Assembly: GCA_942490995.1 (NCBI GenBank)
Contig: CALOBG010000021.1
Coordinates: 1 to 64,000, forward strand
Source of the DNA: UBA981 sp942490995
Lineage (GTDB): Bacteria; Pseudomonadota; Gammaproteobacteria; Ga0077536
Reading direction: 5' to 3'
Length of the DNA stretch: 64,000 bases
Shown here: positions 16,501 to 24,632 of the stretch, piece by piece
Numbering within the stretch: position 1 is the stretch's first letter
Layout: every line of letters starts with the position of its first letter
Notes under the pieces: generated by a model
What the model was told of the DNA's origin: nothing
What the model saw: the letters and a program-made list of their open reading frames with translations, nothing else
Database searches by the model: none
Made by a program: the position numbers and the translations under genes

Positions 16501-16551
16501 GGGTTTGGTTTGACCCCGCCTTCGAGAAAGCGTATTTTCTTTCAAACCTCG

Positions 16552-16589
16552 AAATGACAATAAGTTATCTATAATAATTAATGTCATTT
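16552..16589 (+). promoter_or_regulatory. AT-rich inverted repeat with consensus -10, DUF1302 operon
   Basis: AAATGACA (16552-16559) and TGTCATTT (16582-16589) are perfect 8-bp inverted repeats enclosing 22 nt of AT-rich DNA, which contains TATAAT at 16570-16575. No convincing -35 lies 16-18 bp upstream of this box. A regulator bound here would cover the core promoter. The patch stands out sharply from the surrounding GC-rich sequence. The remainder of the 356-bp region 16345-16700 shows only the 16477 hairpin. Confidence 0.5.
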
Positions 16590-16700
16590 AGAGCTGTTTC
16601 GCTGCGCCTGTCCTCAAGGTCGAAAAGGCGCGCGCGGCACACGCCCGCGCCACCTTTGGTCATTGTTCGGCAGCCGCTCACGCTCTCGGGAGGAGCGCCC

Positions 16701-18245
16701 ATGAAATCCACCAGTCATTCGGTCTACCCCGCGCTCGTGCTCTCGGCCGCGCTTTGCGTCGCGCCCGCAGCCCCGGCGGCCAGCGTCAGCGATATGGTCT
16801 CGAAGTTCGACCGCACCATGGCGACCTTCGACCCGGTCGGCAAATACGTGCGCCAACCTATCGAGCGCGCCGTCCCGCGTCTGCAGGTGCGTGGCTTCGC
16901 CCGCCAGGAAGGCGACACCCTGGTCCATCGCAGCGGCCCGGTCGGCTTCCGCAACCAGGATTTTCATTTCCTGCAGCTGCAGAACCTGTTTGAAATCGAG
17001 GCCAATTACCATATCGCCGAGGGCTTCGACGTCCGTGGCGTCGCGCACTCGCTGTACGACGGGGTCTATGACTGGCAGGAATCGCGCGGGCTGTTCGCTG
17101 ACGAAATCGACCGCACCGCCGAGCTTTATCACAGCTCCGAACGTGTCCTGCGCGAACTTTATATCAGCTACCGCAAACCCGGCATCGACCTCAAGATCGG
17201 CAAACAGCAGGTCGCCTGGGGCAAGATGGACGGCCAGTTCATCGACATCGTCAACGGCATGGATCGTCGCGAATTCGTCCAGCTGGAGTCGGAAGATTAC
17301 GAGTTCCGGCGCCTGCCGACCTGGATGGCCAATTCGACGTTTTACTTCGGGCGCACATCGGTACAGCTGCTGTACCTGTTCGACTTCGAACACGATCGTC
17401 TGCCATTGCCGGGTTCGCCATGGGCCTCGCCGCTGGCGCCACCGACAACCAACAATATCCTGGTCCCGATCGAACGCCCCGAGGCGGGCAATTTTTCCGA
17501 CCACGAATACGGCATCCGCGTCGACCGCGCCGCCGGCGCACTGACCTACGGCTTTGTGTATATGTACGCCTGGGACAAGAACCCCGTCGAGCATGTACTG
17601 GGCACTCAGGCCCAGGGCGGGCAGACGGTATTGCGCGTGCGTCCGCAGCACGAGCGGCTGCATCACGCCGGGGTCACGGCCGACTACGCGACGACGTTTC
17701 AGGACATTCCCGTGATCGGCAGCCTGCCAACGGTTTTCCGCGTCGAGGCGCTGTATACCAACGGCGTGCGTTTCGCCGATTTCGGCAAACGTGCCGAGGC
17801 GCTCGCCGGGCGCAACACCGACGGCACTTCGAAACATGACACCCTGCGCGCCGCTATCGCTATCGAATTCGGCCTGCCGCAACGCACGACCCTGATTTTC
17901 CAGCCCTCGTGGTACCAGACCCTGAATCACAAGGAGAGCCTCGGTTTCGGATTCGGCGGCGGCTTCGGCGACGAATGGAGTTTTATCCCGGTGCTGTTCT
18001 TTTCACGTCCATTCGCGTTCAGCCGCGACCGTCTGAGCCTGGAATTCACCGCTTTTCCCCTCATCAGCGGCCCCGACAGCAACTGGGGCGGGATCAAGAC
18101 CAAGCTGCGTCTGAAGTACAAGTTTTCGCAGTTCATCAAGGGGCAATTGGTCTACAACGGCTACGACAGCGGCGATAGCACTGACTTCTACGGACAGTAC
18201 AATAAATGGGACAACATCGGCTGGGAGTTGAGCTATGAATTCTGA
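16701..18245 (+). CDS. DUF1302 family outer-membrane protein
   Basis: The 514-residue protein has a Sec signal (KSTSHSVYPALVLSAALCVAPAAPAAS) and an alternating beta-barrel pattern ending in the outer-membrane C-terminal phenylalanine (GWELSYEF). Segments such as LRELYISYRKPGIDLKIGKQQVAWGK are typical of DUF1302. The family is thought to form outer-membrane channels and is often coupled to a DUF1329 gene in organisms degrading hydrophobic compounds. ATG 16701 has AGGAG at 16691-16695. It is the first gene of a four-gene operon and overlaps the DUF1329 gene by 11 nt. Transport of a hydrophobic substrate or lipid is inferred, not shown. Confidence 0.87.
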   Translation: MKSTSHSVYPALVLSAALCVAPAAPAASVSDMVSKFDRTMATFDPVGKYVRQPIERAVPRLQVRGFARQEGDTLVHRSGPVGFRNQDFHFLQLQNLFEIEANYHIAEGFDVRGVAHSLYDGVYDWQESRGLFADEIDRTAELYHSSERVLRELYISYRKPGIDLKIGKQQVAWGKMDGQFIDIVNGMDRREFVQLESEDYEFRRLPTWMANSTFYFGRTSVQLLYLFDFEHDRLPLPGSPWASPLAPPTTNNILVPIERPEAGNFSDHEYGIRVDRAAGALTYGFVYMYAWDKNPVEHVLGTQAQGGQTVLRVRPQHERLHHAGVTADYATTFQDIPVIGSLPTVFRVEALYTNGVRFADFGKRAEALAGRNTDGTSKHDTLRAAIAIEFGLPQRTTLIFQPSWYQTLNHKESLGFGFGGGFGDEWSFIPVLFFSRPFAFSRDRLSLEFTAFPLISGPDSNWGGIKTKLRLKYKFSQFIKGQLVYNGYDSGDSTDFYGQYNKWDNIGWELSYEF

Positions 18246-19557
18246 TCTGCCGCAACGCGTCCTGCTCGGCCTCGGTCTCGCGCTGTGGGCCTCAGCCGGC
18301 ATCGCGGCGGAGGCAACCTGGCGCAGCGTCGACGACCTGAGCGCGGCCGATCGCGCCTTGTTCGACCCCGCCACGTCGACCCCGCGCGACAGCAGCATTC
18401 CCTACATCCCGGCCGAAGCCTATCCGTTCGAGGCCCCTTATACGGCCGAGGAAATGGGCTATCGTTCGTCCGAGTTCGTGCACATCTCGCGCTGGGACTA
18501 CATGATGATCGACGTGTTCGGCGTGGTCACGAGTTCCGGCTACATCAACCAGGGCGCCTCAGTCAGTTTCGTCGCCACCGCCGGACGCGAGGGACTGCTG
18601 GGCTACATCGTCGATACCAGGCCCGGCGAGGTGTACGGCAAGTGGACGCTGTACGACACCTTCCCGCCCGAAAACCAGGGTACCCAGCAACTGTGGTTTC
18701 CGGCCCGCACCGATCTCGAACATCGCACCAAGATGGATTTTTTTATTTACTCACCCGGTCTGCGGCGGGTCCGCCGCCAACCCGAACCGCGCCGGGATCA
18801 GCGTTTCCCGGACAACGCGCAGACTTTTGACGACGTCATCGGACGCGACCCGTGGGAGTTCCAGTGGGAGCTGCTCGGCACCGACACGATTTACGAAACC
18901 ATGCGCTTCCCCTCGACCCGACCGACCATCACTCTGAATGTCGCGGGTCAGGGATTCGTCGAGCGGGCAACCTCGTCGCTGAAGATGATGGGCGACAGTT
19001 TCGAACACTACCGCGCCGACGGCGGCGTGGATTGCTGGGTGGTCAAAGCCACCGCCAAGGGCGACTGGTTGCCGGGTTACAACGAGAAATACCTGGTCTT
19101 CTGGCTCGAAAAGAACACCTTCTACCCGTTGCGCATGGAGAAATACGGGACCGACGGCCGCCTGATGATGGTTGAGGTTCGCCTGGCGGATAAACAGAAT
19201 CCTGCGCTGGGTGATTTCGGCTATGCCGCGTTCGCCTCGATTTACTGGAACGTCGATCAGGATCTTATCGGCTACAGTTTTCACGACGGCCATACCCTGC
19301 GCGAATGGACCGACGAAGAAGAGGCCATGATTTTCACCGCCGAGTTCATGCGCCGGGAATGGCTGCTCGAACCGATCAAGACCCAGGCCCTGATCCATGA
19401 CCCGGCGAATTTTTTTCTACGCCCCTACCTGTACCCGGACAAATTCCCGCAGCACCGCAACCCCGCCGTGCCGGCCGAGGTCGAAGCGCGTTACCGCGCC
19501 CAGGAAGCGGCCGGCAGGCTGGTCTTTGAAAGCGGCGGGTCCGGCGCGGCGCAGTGA
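18235..19557 (+). CDS. DUF1329 family periplasmic protein
   Basis: The 440-residue protein has a signal peptide (LLGLGLALWASAGIAAEA) and the DUF1329 pattern: YRSSEFVHISRWDYMMIDVFG, MDFFIYSPGLRRVRRQPEPRRDQRFP, DNAQTFDDVIGRDPWEF, then a LolA-like lipoprotein-carrier fold with CWVVKA and KNTFYPLRMEKYG. DUF1329 proteins are almost always encoded next to DUF1302 barrels, as here. The pair is presumed to move a hydrophobic molecule between periplasm and outer membrane. The start overlaps the previous gene by 11 nt, so expression is coupled. Confidence 0.88.
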   Translation: MNSDLPQRVLLGLGLALWASAGIAAEATWRSVDDLSAADRALFDPATSTPRDSSIPYIPAEAYPFEAPYTAEEMGYRSSEFVHISRWDYMMIDVFGVVTSSGYINQGASVSFVATAGREGLLGYIVDTRPGEVYGKWTLYDTFPPENQGTQQLWFPARTDLEHRTKMDFFIYSPGLRRVRRQPEPRRDQRFPDNAQTFDDVIGRDPWEFQWELLGTDTIYETMRFPSTRPTITLNVAGQGFVERATSSLKMMGDSFEHYRADGGVDCWVVKATAKGDWLPGYNEKYLVFWLEKNTFYPLRMEKYGTDGRLMMVEVRLADKQNPALGDFGYAAFASIYWNVDQDLIGYSFHDGHTLREWTDEEEAMIFTAEFMRREWLLEPIKTQALIHDPANFFLRPYLYPDKFPQHRNPAVPAEVEARYRAQEAAGRLVFESGGSGAAQ

Positions 19558-19560
19558 GCG

Positions 19561-20538
19561 ATGCTGCGCTACGCTGGCTTCGGATCGCTGCTTGGCCTGT
19601 TCGCCCTGCTCGGCGGCTGCAGCGGGACCGATGACAGCACCGGGCTGGCCACTCCGGGCGGCCCTTATCGACTGAGCGTCGAAACCAGCCCGCATCCGCC
19701 GCGCATCGGCGACGAAACCCGGATCACCACCCGCCTCACCCACAGCGCCGACGACCGCCCGGTGCAGAACCTGCAGATCCTCCACGAGCGGGTGATACAC
19801 AACTTCATCGTCAATCTCGATTTCTCGAGCTTCGCGCACATCCACCACGAAGATTTCGCGCCGCTGACGGACCACGACCTCAAGACCGCAACGCTGCACT
19901 TTCCTTATACGTTTCCGCGCGCCGGGCACTACCGTATGGTCAGTGAATTCACCCACCGCGGGCGCGGCTGGACCAAACATTTCGACTTTACGCTCGGTGA
20001 TCCGCCAAGTACCCCGATCGCCATCGACCTGGCGCAGGAAAAGGATTTCGGCGCCTACCGCGCACGGCTGTCGACCTCGCCCGCGCAACCGCTGGCCGGA
20101 TTCGAAACCGAGCTGGTTCTCGAACTCAGCCGTGGTGACCAACCGGTCACGGATCTCGAGCTGATCCTGGGCAGCGAAGTGCACGTCGCGCTGTGGCGCC
20201 TGGACGGCACCCAGTTTGGCCACGCCCACACCTACACCCCGCATATGGCGATGATGCTGGCCGCGATGCATGACCGCGACAAGACGCCACAGGCACGCGC
20301 CGAAGCCATGGATGCGATGATGATCGAGATGATGAACGCCCCCGCCGAACAGGTCTTCACCGGGCCGCGTCTGCCGGTACACCATGTATTTCCGCAACCC
20401 GGCACCTACGCTGTGTTCCTGCAGTGCGCGCCCGGCGGGCGGCCGCAGGTTTTCGATTTCATGCTGGAGGTTGTGGCCTACGAGGAGGGCATGGATACCC
20501 GCATCGAGTCGATGCTCGACATCAGCGGCGGACACTGA
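19561..20538 (+). CDS. putative His-rich lipoprotein with two related beta domains
   Basis: The 325-residue protein begins with a lipoprotein signal (LFALLGGC, lipobox cysteine at residue 20). Two related halves follow. The first contains HERVIHNFIVNLDFSSFAHI followed by HHEDF and FPRAGHYRMVSEF; the second contains GSEVHVALWRLDGTQFGHAH, a Met/His-rich insert (HMAMMLAAMHDRD, MDAMMIEMMN) and FPQPGTYAVFLQC. This pattern resembles YtkA/FixH-like and heavy-metal-associated periplasmic beta domains, where the His and Met residues could bind copper. It lies 3 bp after the DUF1329 gene and overlaps the next by one base. The exact function is unknown. Confidence 0.7.
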   Translation: MLRYAGFGSLLGLFALLGGCSGTDDSTGLATPGGPYRLSVETSPHPPRIGDETRITTRLTHSADDRPVQNLQILHERVIHNFIVNLDFSSFAHIHHEDFAPLTDHDLKTATLHFPYTFPRAGHYRMVSEFTHRGRGWTKHFDFTLGDPPSTPIAIDLAQEKDFGAYRARLSTSPAQPLAGFETELVLELSRGDQPVTDLELILGSEVHVALWRLDGTQFGHAHTYTPHMAMMLAAMHDRDKTPQARAEAMDAMMIEMMNAPAEQVFTGPRLPVHHVFPQPGTYAVFLQCAPGGRPQVFDFMLEVVAYEEGMDTRIESMLDISGGH

Positions 20539-21146
20539 TGCGAGGGCTGAGCCTTGCCGTCGCGGCCTGCGTGCTGCTCGGTGCACCGGCCACGCAGGTC
20601 GGCGCCGGCCACGGCATGATGAACGCTTTCGGTGACGTGCAATGGCTGCCGGATCCCGGACGCACTCCGGACCGCTTCGGCTACACGCTCGACGGCCTCG
20701 CCGAGCGCGCGCGGCTGGCGCTGGCCACCGACAGCGAGGCGTTTGCCCTGGCCCTAGACTTCGCCAGGGAGAAACTCGCCGAAACCGATGCCATGGTGCG
20801 CGCTGAGAAACGCGATGCCGCGCTGCGCGCGGTTGCTGCCTACCAGGATTACCTGCCCATACTGGAACGCATCATTGCTACCCGGCCGCAAGCGCAGGCG
20901 ACAAGCCTGCGCGAGCGCTTCGCCCAGGCGCTGCTCGAACACCGCTATATCATGTCAGTCGACTACCTCGACCTGCCTAAGGCCACGCGCACGGTCATCG
21001 GCGGGGTCATCAGCGCCGCCACCGAGTACTACGAGCGGACCCTGGCCAAGCTGCCGCGCGCCTTCAAGGCCGCGCAGTTTTTCAAGGAAGAAGAGGTCCG
21101 CTGGGCATGGGAAACCGCGACCCAGGCCGACGCCCAGGGTCTGTGA
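20538..21146 (+). CDS. exported helical protein, DUF5667-like
   Basis: The 202-residue protein has a signal peptide (SLAVAACVLLGAPATQVGAG) and a helical domain resembling DUF5667: DPGRTPDRFGYTLDGLAERA, LDFAREKLAETDAMVRAEK, AALRAVAAYQDYLPILERI. A C-terminal part follows with paired aromatic and charged residues (ATEYYERTLAKLPRAFKAAQFF). Its ATG overlaps the stop of the lipoprotein gene (TGATG at 20536-20540), so it is the last gene of the DUF1302 operon. No catalytic motif is visible. A scaffold or periplasmic binding role with the lipoprotein is possible but unproven. Confidence 0.65.
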   Translation: MRGLSLAVAACVLLGAPATQVGAGHGMMNAFGDVQWLPDPGRTPDRFGYTLDGLAERARLALATDSEAFALALDFAREKLAETDAMVRAEKRDAALRAVAAYQDYLPILERIIATRPQAQATSLRERFAQALLEHRYIMSVDYLDLPKATRTVIGGVISAATEYYERTLAKLPRAFKAAQFFKEEEVRWAWETATQADAQGL

Positions 21147-21223
21147 TCCGAGCGTGCACGACCCGCTGCTCGAGCGCGTGGGGCAAAACATGAAAAAAAA
21201 CCCGGAAATCCCGCGCGGTCGCA

Positions 21224-21229
21224 TATAAT
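21224..21229 (+). promoter_or_regulatory. TATAAT -10 element upstream of rhlB
   Basis: A perfect TATAAT lies 60 nt before the rhlB start in a short AT-rich patch. No good -35 is found at 16-18 bp. If it is used, the leader is about 53 nt. Confidence 0.35.
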
Positions 21230-21288
21230 CGAACGATCTGGTCGTCCAAGACCGCTTTACTCACCTTATCCCACCTCCCGGAGCCCAT

Positions 21289-22956
21289 GTGTCCGATAAA
21301 GTTCTCACCGACGTCTGCTTCGAAAATTTCGCCTTACACCCGCTGTTGCTGAAAGGTCTGGAAGAAGCCGGATTCATCCGTTGCACCCCGATCCAGGCCA
21401 TGACCCTGCCACTGACGCTGGAGGGCAAGGACGTGGCCGGCCAGGCCCAGACCGGCACCGGCAAAACCGCGGCCTTTCTTGTCGCAGCATTCAATCGTCT
21501 GCTCAACCAGCCGGCCATGACCCAACGGCGGGCCCAGGATCCGCGCATGGTGGTGATCGCACCGACCCGCGAGCTCGCCGTGCAAATCGAAAAAGATGCC
21601 CGCCAGATCGGCGTGCATACCGATATCCGCCTGGCGCTGATTTACGGTGGGGTTGATTACGACAAACAGCGCGCAGTGCTGGAGGCCGGCGTCGACATGA
21701 TCATCGCCACCCCGGGGCGGTTGATCGATTACATCAAGCAGAACGTCGTCAGCTTTCGCGCCATCGAACTGATGATCATGGACGAAGCCGATCGCATGTT
21801 CGAACTCGGGTTCATCAAGGACATCCGTTACCTGCTGCGGCAAATGCCCGGTCCCAGCGAACGCCAGAACCTGCTGTTCTCCGCGACCCTCAGCAACCGC
21901 GTGCTGGAGCTGGCCTACGAACACATGAACGACCCCGAAAAAATGGTCGTCGAAAGCGAACACATCACCGCCTCCAGCGTCGAACAGTGCGTTTATTTTC
22001 CGGCCACCGAAGAAAAACTGCCGCTGCTGCTCGGCCTGCTGGCGCGCAGCGACGCCGACCGCAGCATGGTGTTCGTCAACACCAAGTGGGCCTGCGAACG
22101 CGTCGCGCTGACCCTGGAACGGGCCGGCTACAAGGTTGGCGTACTGTCCGGCGACGTGCCGCAGAAGAAACGCGAATCCCTGCTGCGCCGCTTCGTGTCC
22201 GGCGAGCTGAGCCTGCTCGTCGCGACTGACGTCGCGGCACGCGGGCTGCACATTCCGGAAGTCAGCCACGTCTACAACTTCGATCTGCCGTTTGACCAGG
22301 AAGACTACGTGCACCGTATCGGTCGCACCGCACGCCTCGGCGCCAAGGGCGACGCCATCAGTTTCGCCTGTGACGAGTACGCGATGGGCCTGCCCGACAT
22401 CGAGACTTTCATCGGTCAGAAAATCCCGGTCGAAAGCATTACCGAAGACCTGCTGTTACCGTTGCCGCCGCGCAAACCGCGCTCGGCCAGCGGCGAGGAG
22501 AGCGTTATCGAGGATGCCATCGCCGATGCCGCCGAAACTCGCCGCAAACGCCGCGAACGCGACGGCGGTGGACGCAGCAGCGGAGGACGCAGTGGTGGCG
22601 GGGGTCGTGGCGCCGATCGCGGTCGCTCACGCTCGGGTTCCGGCGGCCAGGATCGCGATCGCCAGCGGTCACACAAGCCGCGCGACTCCGCGCCGGCCAG
22701 CACCGCCGGCGCCGAAACCCGCGCGCCGCTGCCGGCCGAGGCCAATGATCAGCCTAAACGCAGACGTCGGGGTCGCGGCAAACGCAAGGCGCACAGCAAC
22801 GACGCGGCCGTGCAGCAGGCGGCCAAGGCAATGAACGACAAACACGGCAAGGATAAGGCCGTCCGCGCCGAAGGCGCGGCAACCCCGAAGCTGTCGAACC
22901 GCATCAAGCAGACCTTCCGCTCGATCGCGCGGCGTTTCGGTATCTCGCGCGGCTGA
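21289..22956 (+). CDS. rhlB: DEAD-box ATP-dependent RNA helicase RhlB
   Basis: The 555-residue protein carries the full DEAD-box set: FxxF...CTPIQA Q-motif, AQTGTGKT (Walker A), PTRELA, TPGRLIDY, DEAD, SAT, ARGLHIP and HRIGRTAR. The sequence follows E. coli RhlB closely from KVLTDVCFENFALHP through LPDIETFIGQKIPVES. The C-terminal extension of about 150 residues is rich in Gly, Arg and Ser (GGGRSSGGRSGGGGRGADR) and then Lys/Arg, a likely RNA- or RNase E-contacting tail longer than in E. coli. Translation begins at GTG 21289 with CGGAG before it; the overlapping ATG at 21287 is out of frame. The role is RNA unwinding in mRNA turnover. Confidence 0.93.
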   Translation: MSDKVLTDVCFENFALHPLLLKGLEEAGFIRCTPIQAMTLPLTLEGKDVAGQAQTGTGKTAAFLVAAFNRLLNQPAMTQRRAQDPRMVVIAPTRELAVQIEKDARQIGVHTDIRLALIYGGVDYDKQRAVLEAGVDMIIATPGRLIDYIKQNVVSFRAIELMIMDEADRMFELGFIKDIRYLLRQMPGPSERQNLLFSATLSNRVLELAYEHMNDPEKMVVESEHITASSVEQCVYFPATEEKLPLLLGLLARSDADRSMVFVNTKWACERVALTLERAGYKVGVLSGDVPQKKRESLLRRFVSGELSLLVATDVAARGLHIPEVSHVYNFDLPFDQEDYVHRIGRTARLGAKGDAISFACDEYAMGLPDIETFIGQKIPVESITEDLLLPLPPRKPRSASGEESVIEDAIADAAETRRKRRERDGGGRSSGGRSGGGGRGADRGRSRSGSGGQDRDRQRSHKPRDSAPASTAGAETRAPLPAEANDQPKRRRRGRGKRKAHSNDAAVQQAAKAMNDKHGKDKAVRAEGAATPKLSNRIKQTFRSIARRFGISRG

Positions 22957-22963
22957 CGTCCCG

Positions 22964-23479
22964 TCACAGTTCGATCTGCACGATCTGCAGTCGGCCGTCG
23001 TAACCGAGTTCGTAGCACGGGCCACAGCGCCAGTGCGACATGCGGCGTGCGCTGATCCGCTCAGCCGAGCAGCGCCGGCACTGATGCAGGTACCGAGAGC
23101 GGCGCGGCGCGGATGCGCGCAGCAGGGCGATGGATTTTTCGTCGTGGAAACGCACGCTGGGACTGAAGCCCGCCGCCGCGACCAGCGCCCGCCACTCGAC
23201 GCCGTGCGGCCTGATCCGACGACCATGGTGCTCATACGCCGCGATGTGAGCGAATTCGTGGCACAGGATCGCAAGGATCTGCGCTTCTTCCATTTCGGCG
23301 ACGGCCGCCGCCAGGCTGACCAGCCGGCGCTGCGGGTAGCAACGCCCGACGGCGCGAAACATGCGCGCGGAAAAGCGCACGCGGACGGCCTCGCCGAGCG
23401 CCGGTAGCCGCCATAATGTGAACCACGTTCGAGCCCGCGCGGCCACCGGGGTGGCGAATGCCTGCTCCAGTTCCAGCAT
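22964..23479 (-). CDS. SprT-like zinc metallopeptidase domain protein
   Basis: The 171-residue protein has the zincin motif CHEFAHIAAYEHHGRRIRPHG (H74, E75, H78, with H92 as third ligand candidate) in the SprT-like context. A C-terminal zinc ribbon follows with four cysteines (HQCRRCSAER...WRCGPCYELG). SprT-like proteins are related to the DNA-protein crosslink protease Spartan, though bacterial members are mostly uncharacterised. The gene converges on rhlB with 7 bp between stops. The start at ATG 23479 fits the family length. Confidence 0.83.
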   Translation of the reverse strand: MLELEQAFATPVAARARTWFTLWRLPALGEAVRVRFSARMFRAVGRCYPQRRLVSLAAAVAEMEEAQILAILCHEFAHIAAYEHHGRRIRPHGVEWRALVAAAGFSPSVRFHDEKSIALLRASAPRRSRYLHQCRRCSAERISARRMSHWRCGPCYELGYDGRLQIVQIEL

Positions 23480-23640
23480 ACTCGTAATCTACCTCGGGAA
23501 ACCTCGATATCGCACCCCACCGCGGCCGCCAAAGCGTGAGCTTGAACACATCCCCAGGCTCAAAGATTGACGTTTAATGGCCGCTATCCTCAGTGGGTAG
23601 CCGCGCGCCGCCCGCAACCATTCTAACTGGAGATCCGTCT

Positions 23641-24429
23641 GTGTCCGGCGAAGCGCTCAAAGTCACTCCGACCACCGCAACAAATGAACCCGTGTTTGTC
23701 TTCGGAACCGACCTTGCCGGCAAACACCGGAACGAAAGCGCCGCCACGGCCGTCGAATTTCACGCCGCCGCGACTGCCAAGGGCAGCGGCGCCAGCGGCA
23801 ACGCCTACGCCATTCCCTATCGCAGCAGCAACGACGAACTGCTGCCGGCGGAGGTAATTACCAACTATCTCGACTCCTTGTTCGAGCTGGCCCGCAGCGA
23901 GCCACACCGTTTATTCCAGGTCGCCCGCTTCGGCTGCGAAGCGGGGGCGCACGGCGACGCCGGCATGGCGCGCCTGTTCGCGCGCGCGCCGGCCAACTGC
24001 CTGCTGCCCGGCCTGTGGCTGCGGGCCTTGAACGACCAGCAGCCGGCGCGCGTACTGCTGTTCGACCCGGGCGCCCACCTCAAGGACAAGGCCTGGCAGA
24101 AACAACTCCGCCAATATCTCGATCTGAACGTGCCGCTGTGGAACGTACCGGCGGTGGAAATAGTCAGTGTCGGCAACGCGCGCGCGGTGGTGGCCAACGA
24201 CATCGCCACCAAGGCGCTCGGACTCAAGCACCGCGTGTTCGGCCCCAACGAGGCTTACTACGGACGCAACGCGCCGATGGCCGCGGAAATGCGTGCCATC
24301 TGGTACTCGACGCACCTGGTCAGCATCGTCGATTTCGAGCAGACCGCGCAGCCGCAGCAGATCCGCATCATGGGCGCGGCGACCCGTAACGGTCTGACTA
24401 TCGACCAGATCGACTCGTCGCGCGACTAA
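23641..24429 (+). CDS. A1S_2505-type (phage non-structural-like) domain protein
   Basis: The 262-residue protein shows in its first 130 residues the order of the A1S_2505 family: VFVFGTDLAGKHR, AAATAKGSGASGNAYAIPYRSS, LLPAEVITNYLDSLFELARSEPHRLFQVARFGCEAGAHGD, MARLFARAPANCLLPGLW. That family is mainly found in phages and is of unknown function. The usual GxGAA after GLAGxH is replaced by RNESAA. A second part (RVLLFDPGAHLKDKAWQKQL ... YGRNAPMAAEMRAIW) is extra and unassigned. The start is GTG 23641 with CTGGAGA at 23627-23633. Its stop codon lies in the end of an R1 repeat. Confidence 0.72.
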   Translation: MSGEALKVTPTTATNEPVFVFGTDLAGKHRNESAATAVEFHAAATAKGSGASGNAYAIPYRSSNDELLPAEVITNYLDSLFELARSEPHRLFQVARFGCEAGAHGDAGMARLFARAPANCLLPGLWLRALNDQQPARVLLFDPGAHLKDKAWQKQLRQYLDLNVPLWNVPAVEIVSVGNARAVVANDIATKALGLKHRVFGPNEAYYGRNAPMAAEMRAIWYSTHLVSIVDFEQTAQPQQIRIMGAATRNGLTIDQIDSSRD

Positions 24430-24632
24430 ATTAAGTGTGCGGAATAATCGGACACGCAGGCGCTGGTGGCGTGCGGGTCGCGCGTCAGGCTAGCGTTCGA
24501 CCGTGCATCCATGCACGGTCTCACTGCCCTCACGCTGCGCTATACCATCCATGGCCCGCTTGCGCTCGAGGCCGCCTGACGCGCGACCCGCACGCCACGA
24601 ATCGTTTCCAAAGTCATCGCGCGCCTAGCTAG
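24426..24632 (+). repeat. R1 repeat copy with 25-bp internal inverted repeat
   Basis: The element begins C-TAA-ATTAAGTGTGCGG, where TAA is the stop of the preceding gene. Inside, 24466-24490 and 24574-24598 are perfect 25-bp inverted repeats. Between them GACCGTGCAT-CC-ATGCACGGTC (24499-24520) forms a 10-bp hairpin. The central sequence (CGCTATACCATCCATGGCCC) is shared with the copy at 37165-37367. An IS1380-type element is inserted at the right edge. Confidence 0.75.

Noticed and set aside
14764..16557. 597-codon open frame on the plus strand opposite the molybdoenzyme
   Set aside because: It is entirely antisense to a convincing molybdopterin oxidoreductase and has no domain character; long antisense frames are expected at this GC content.
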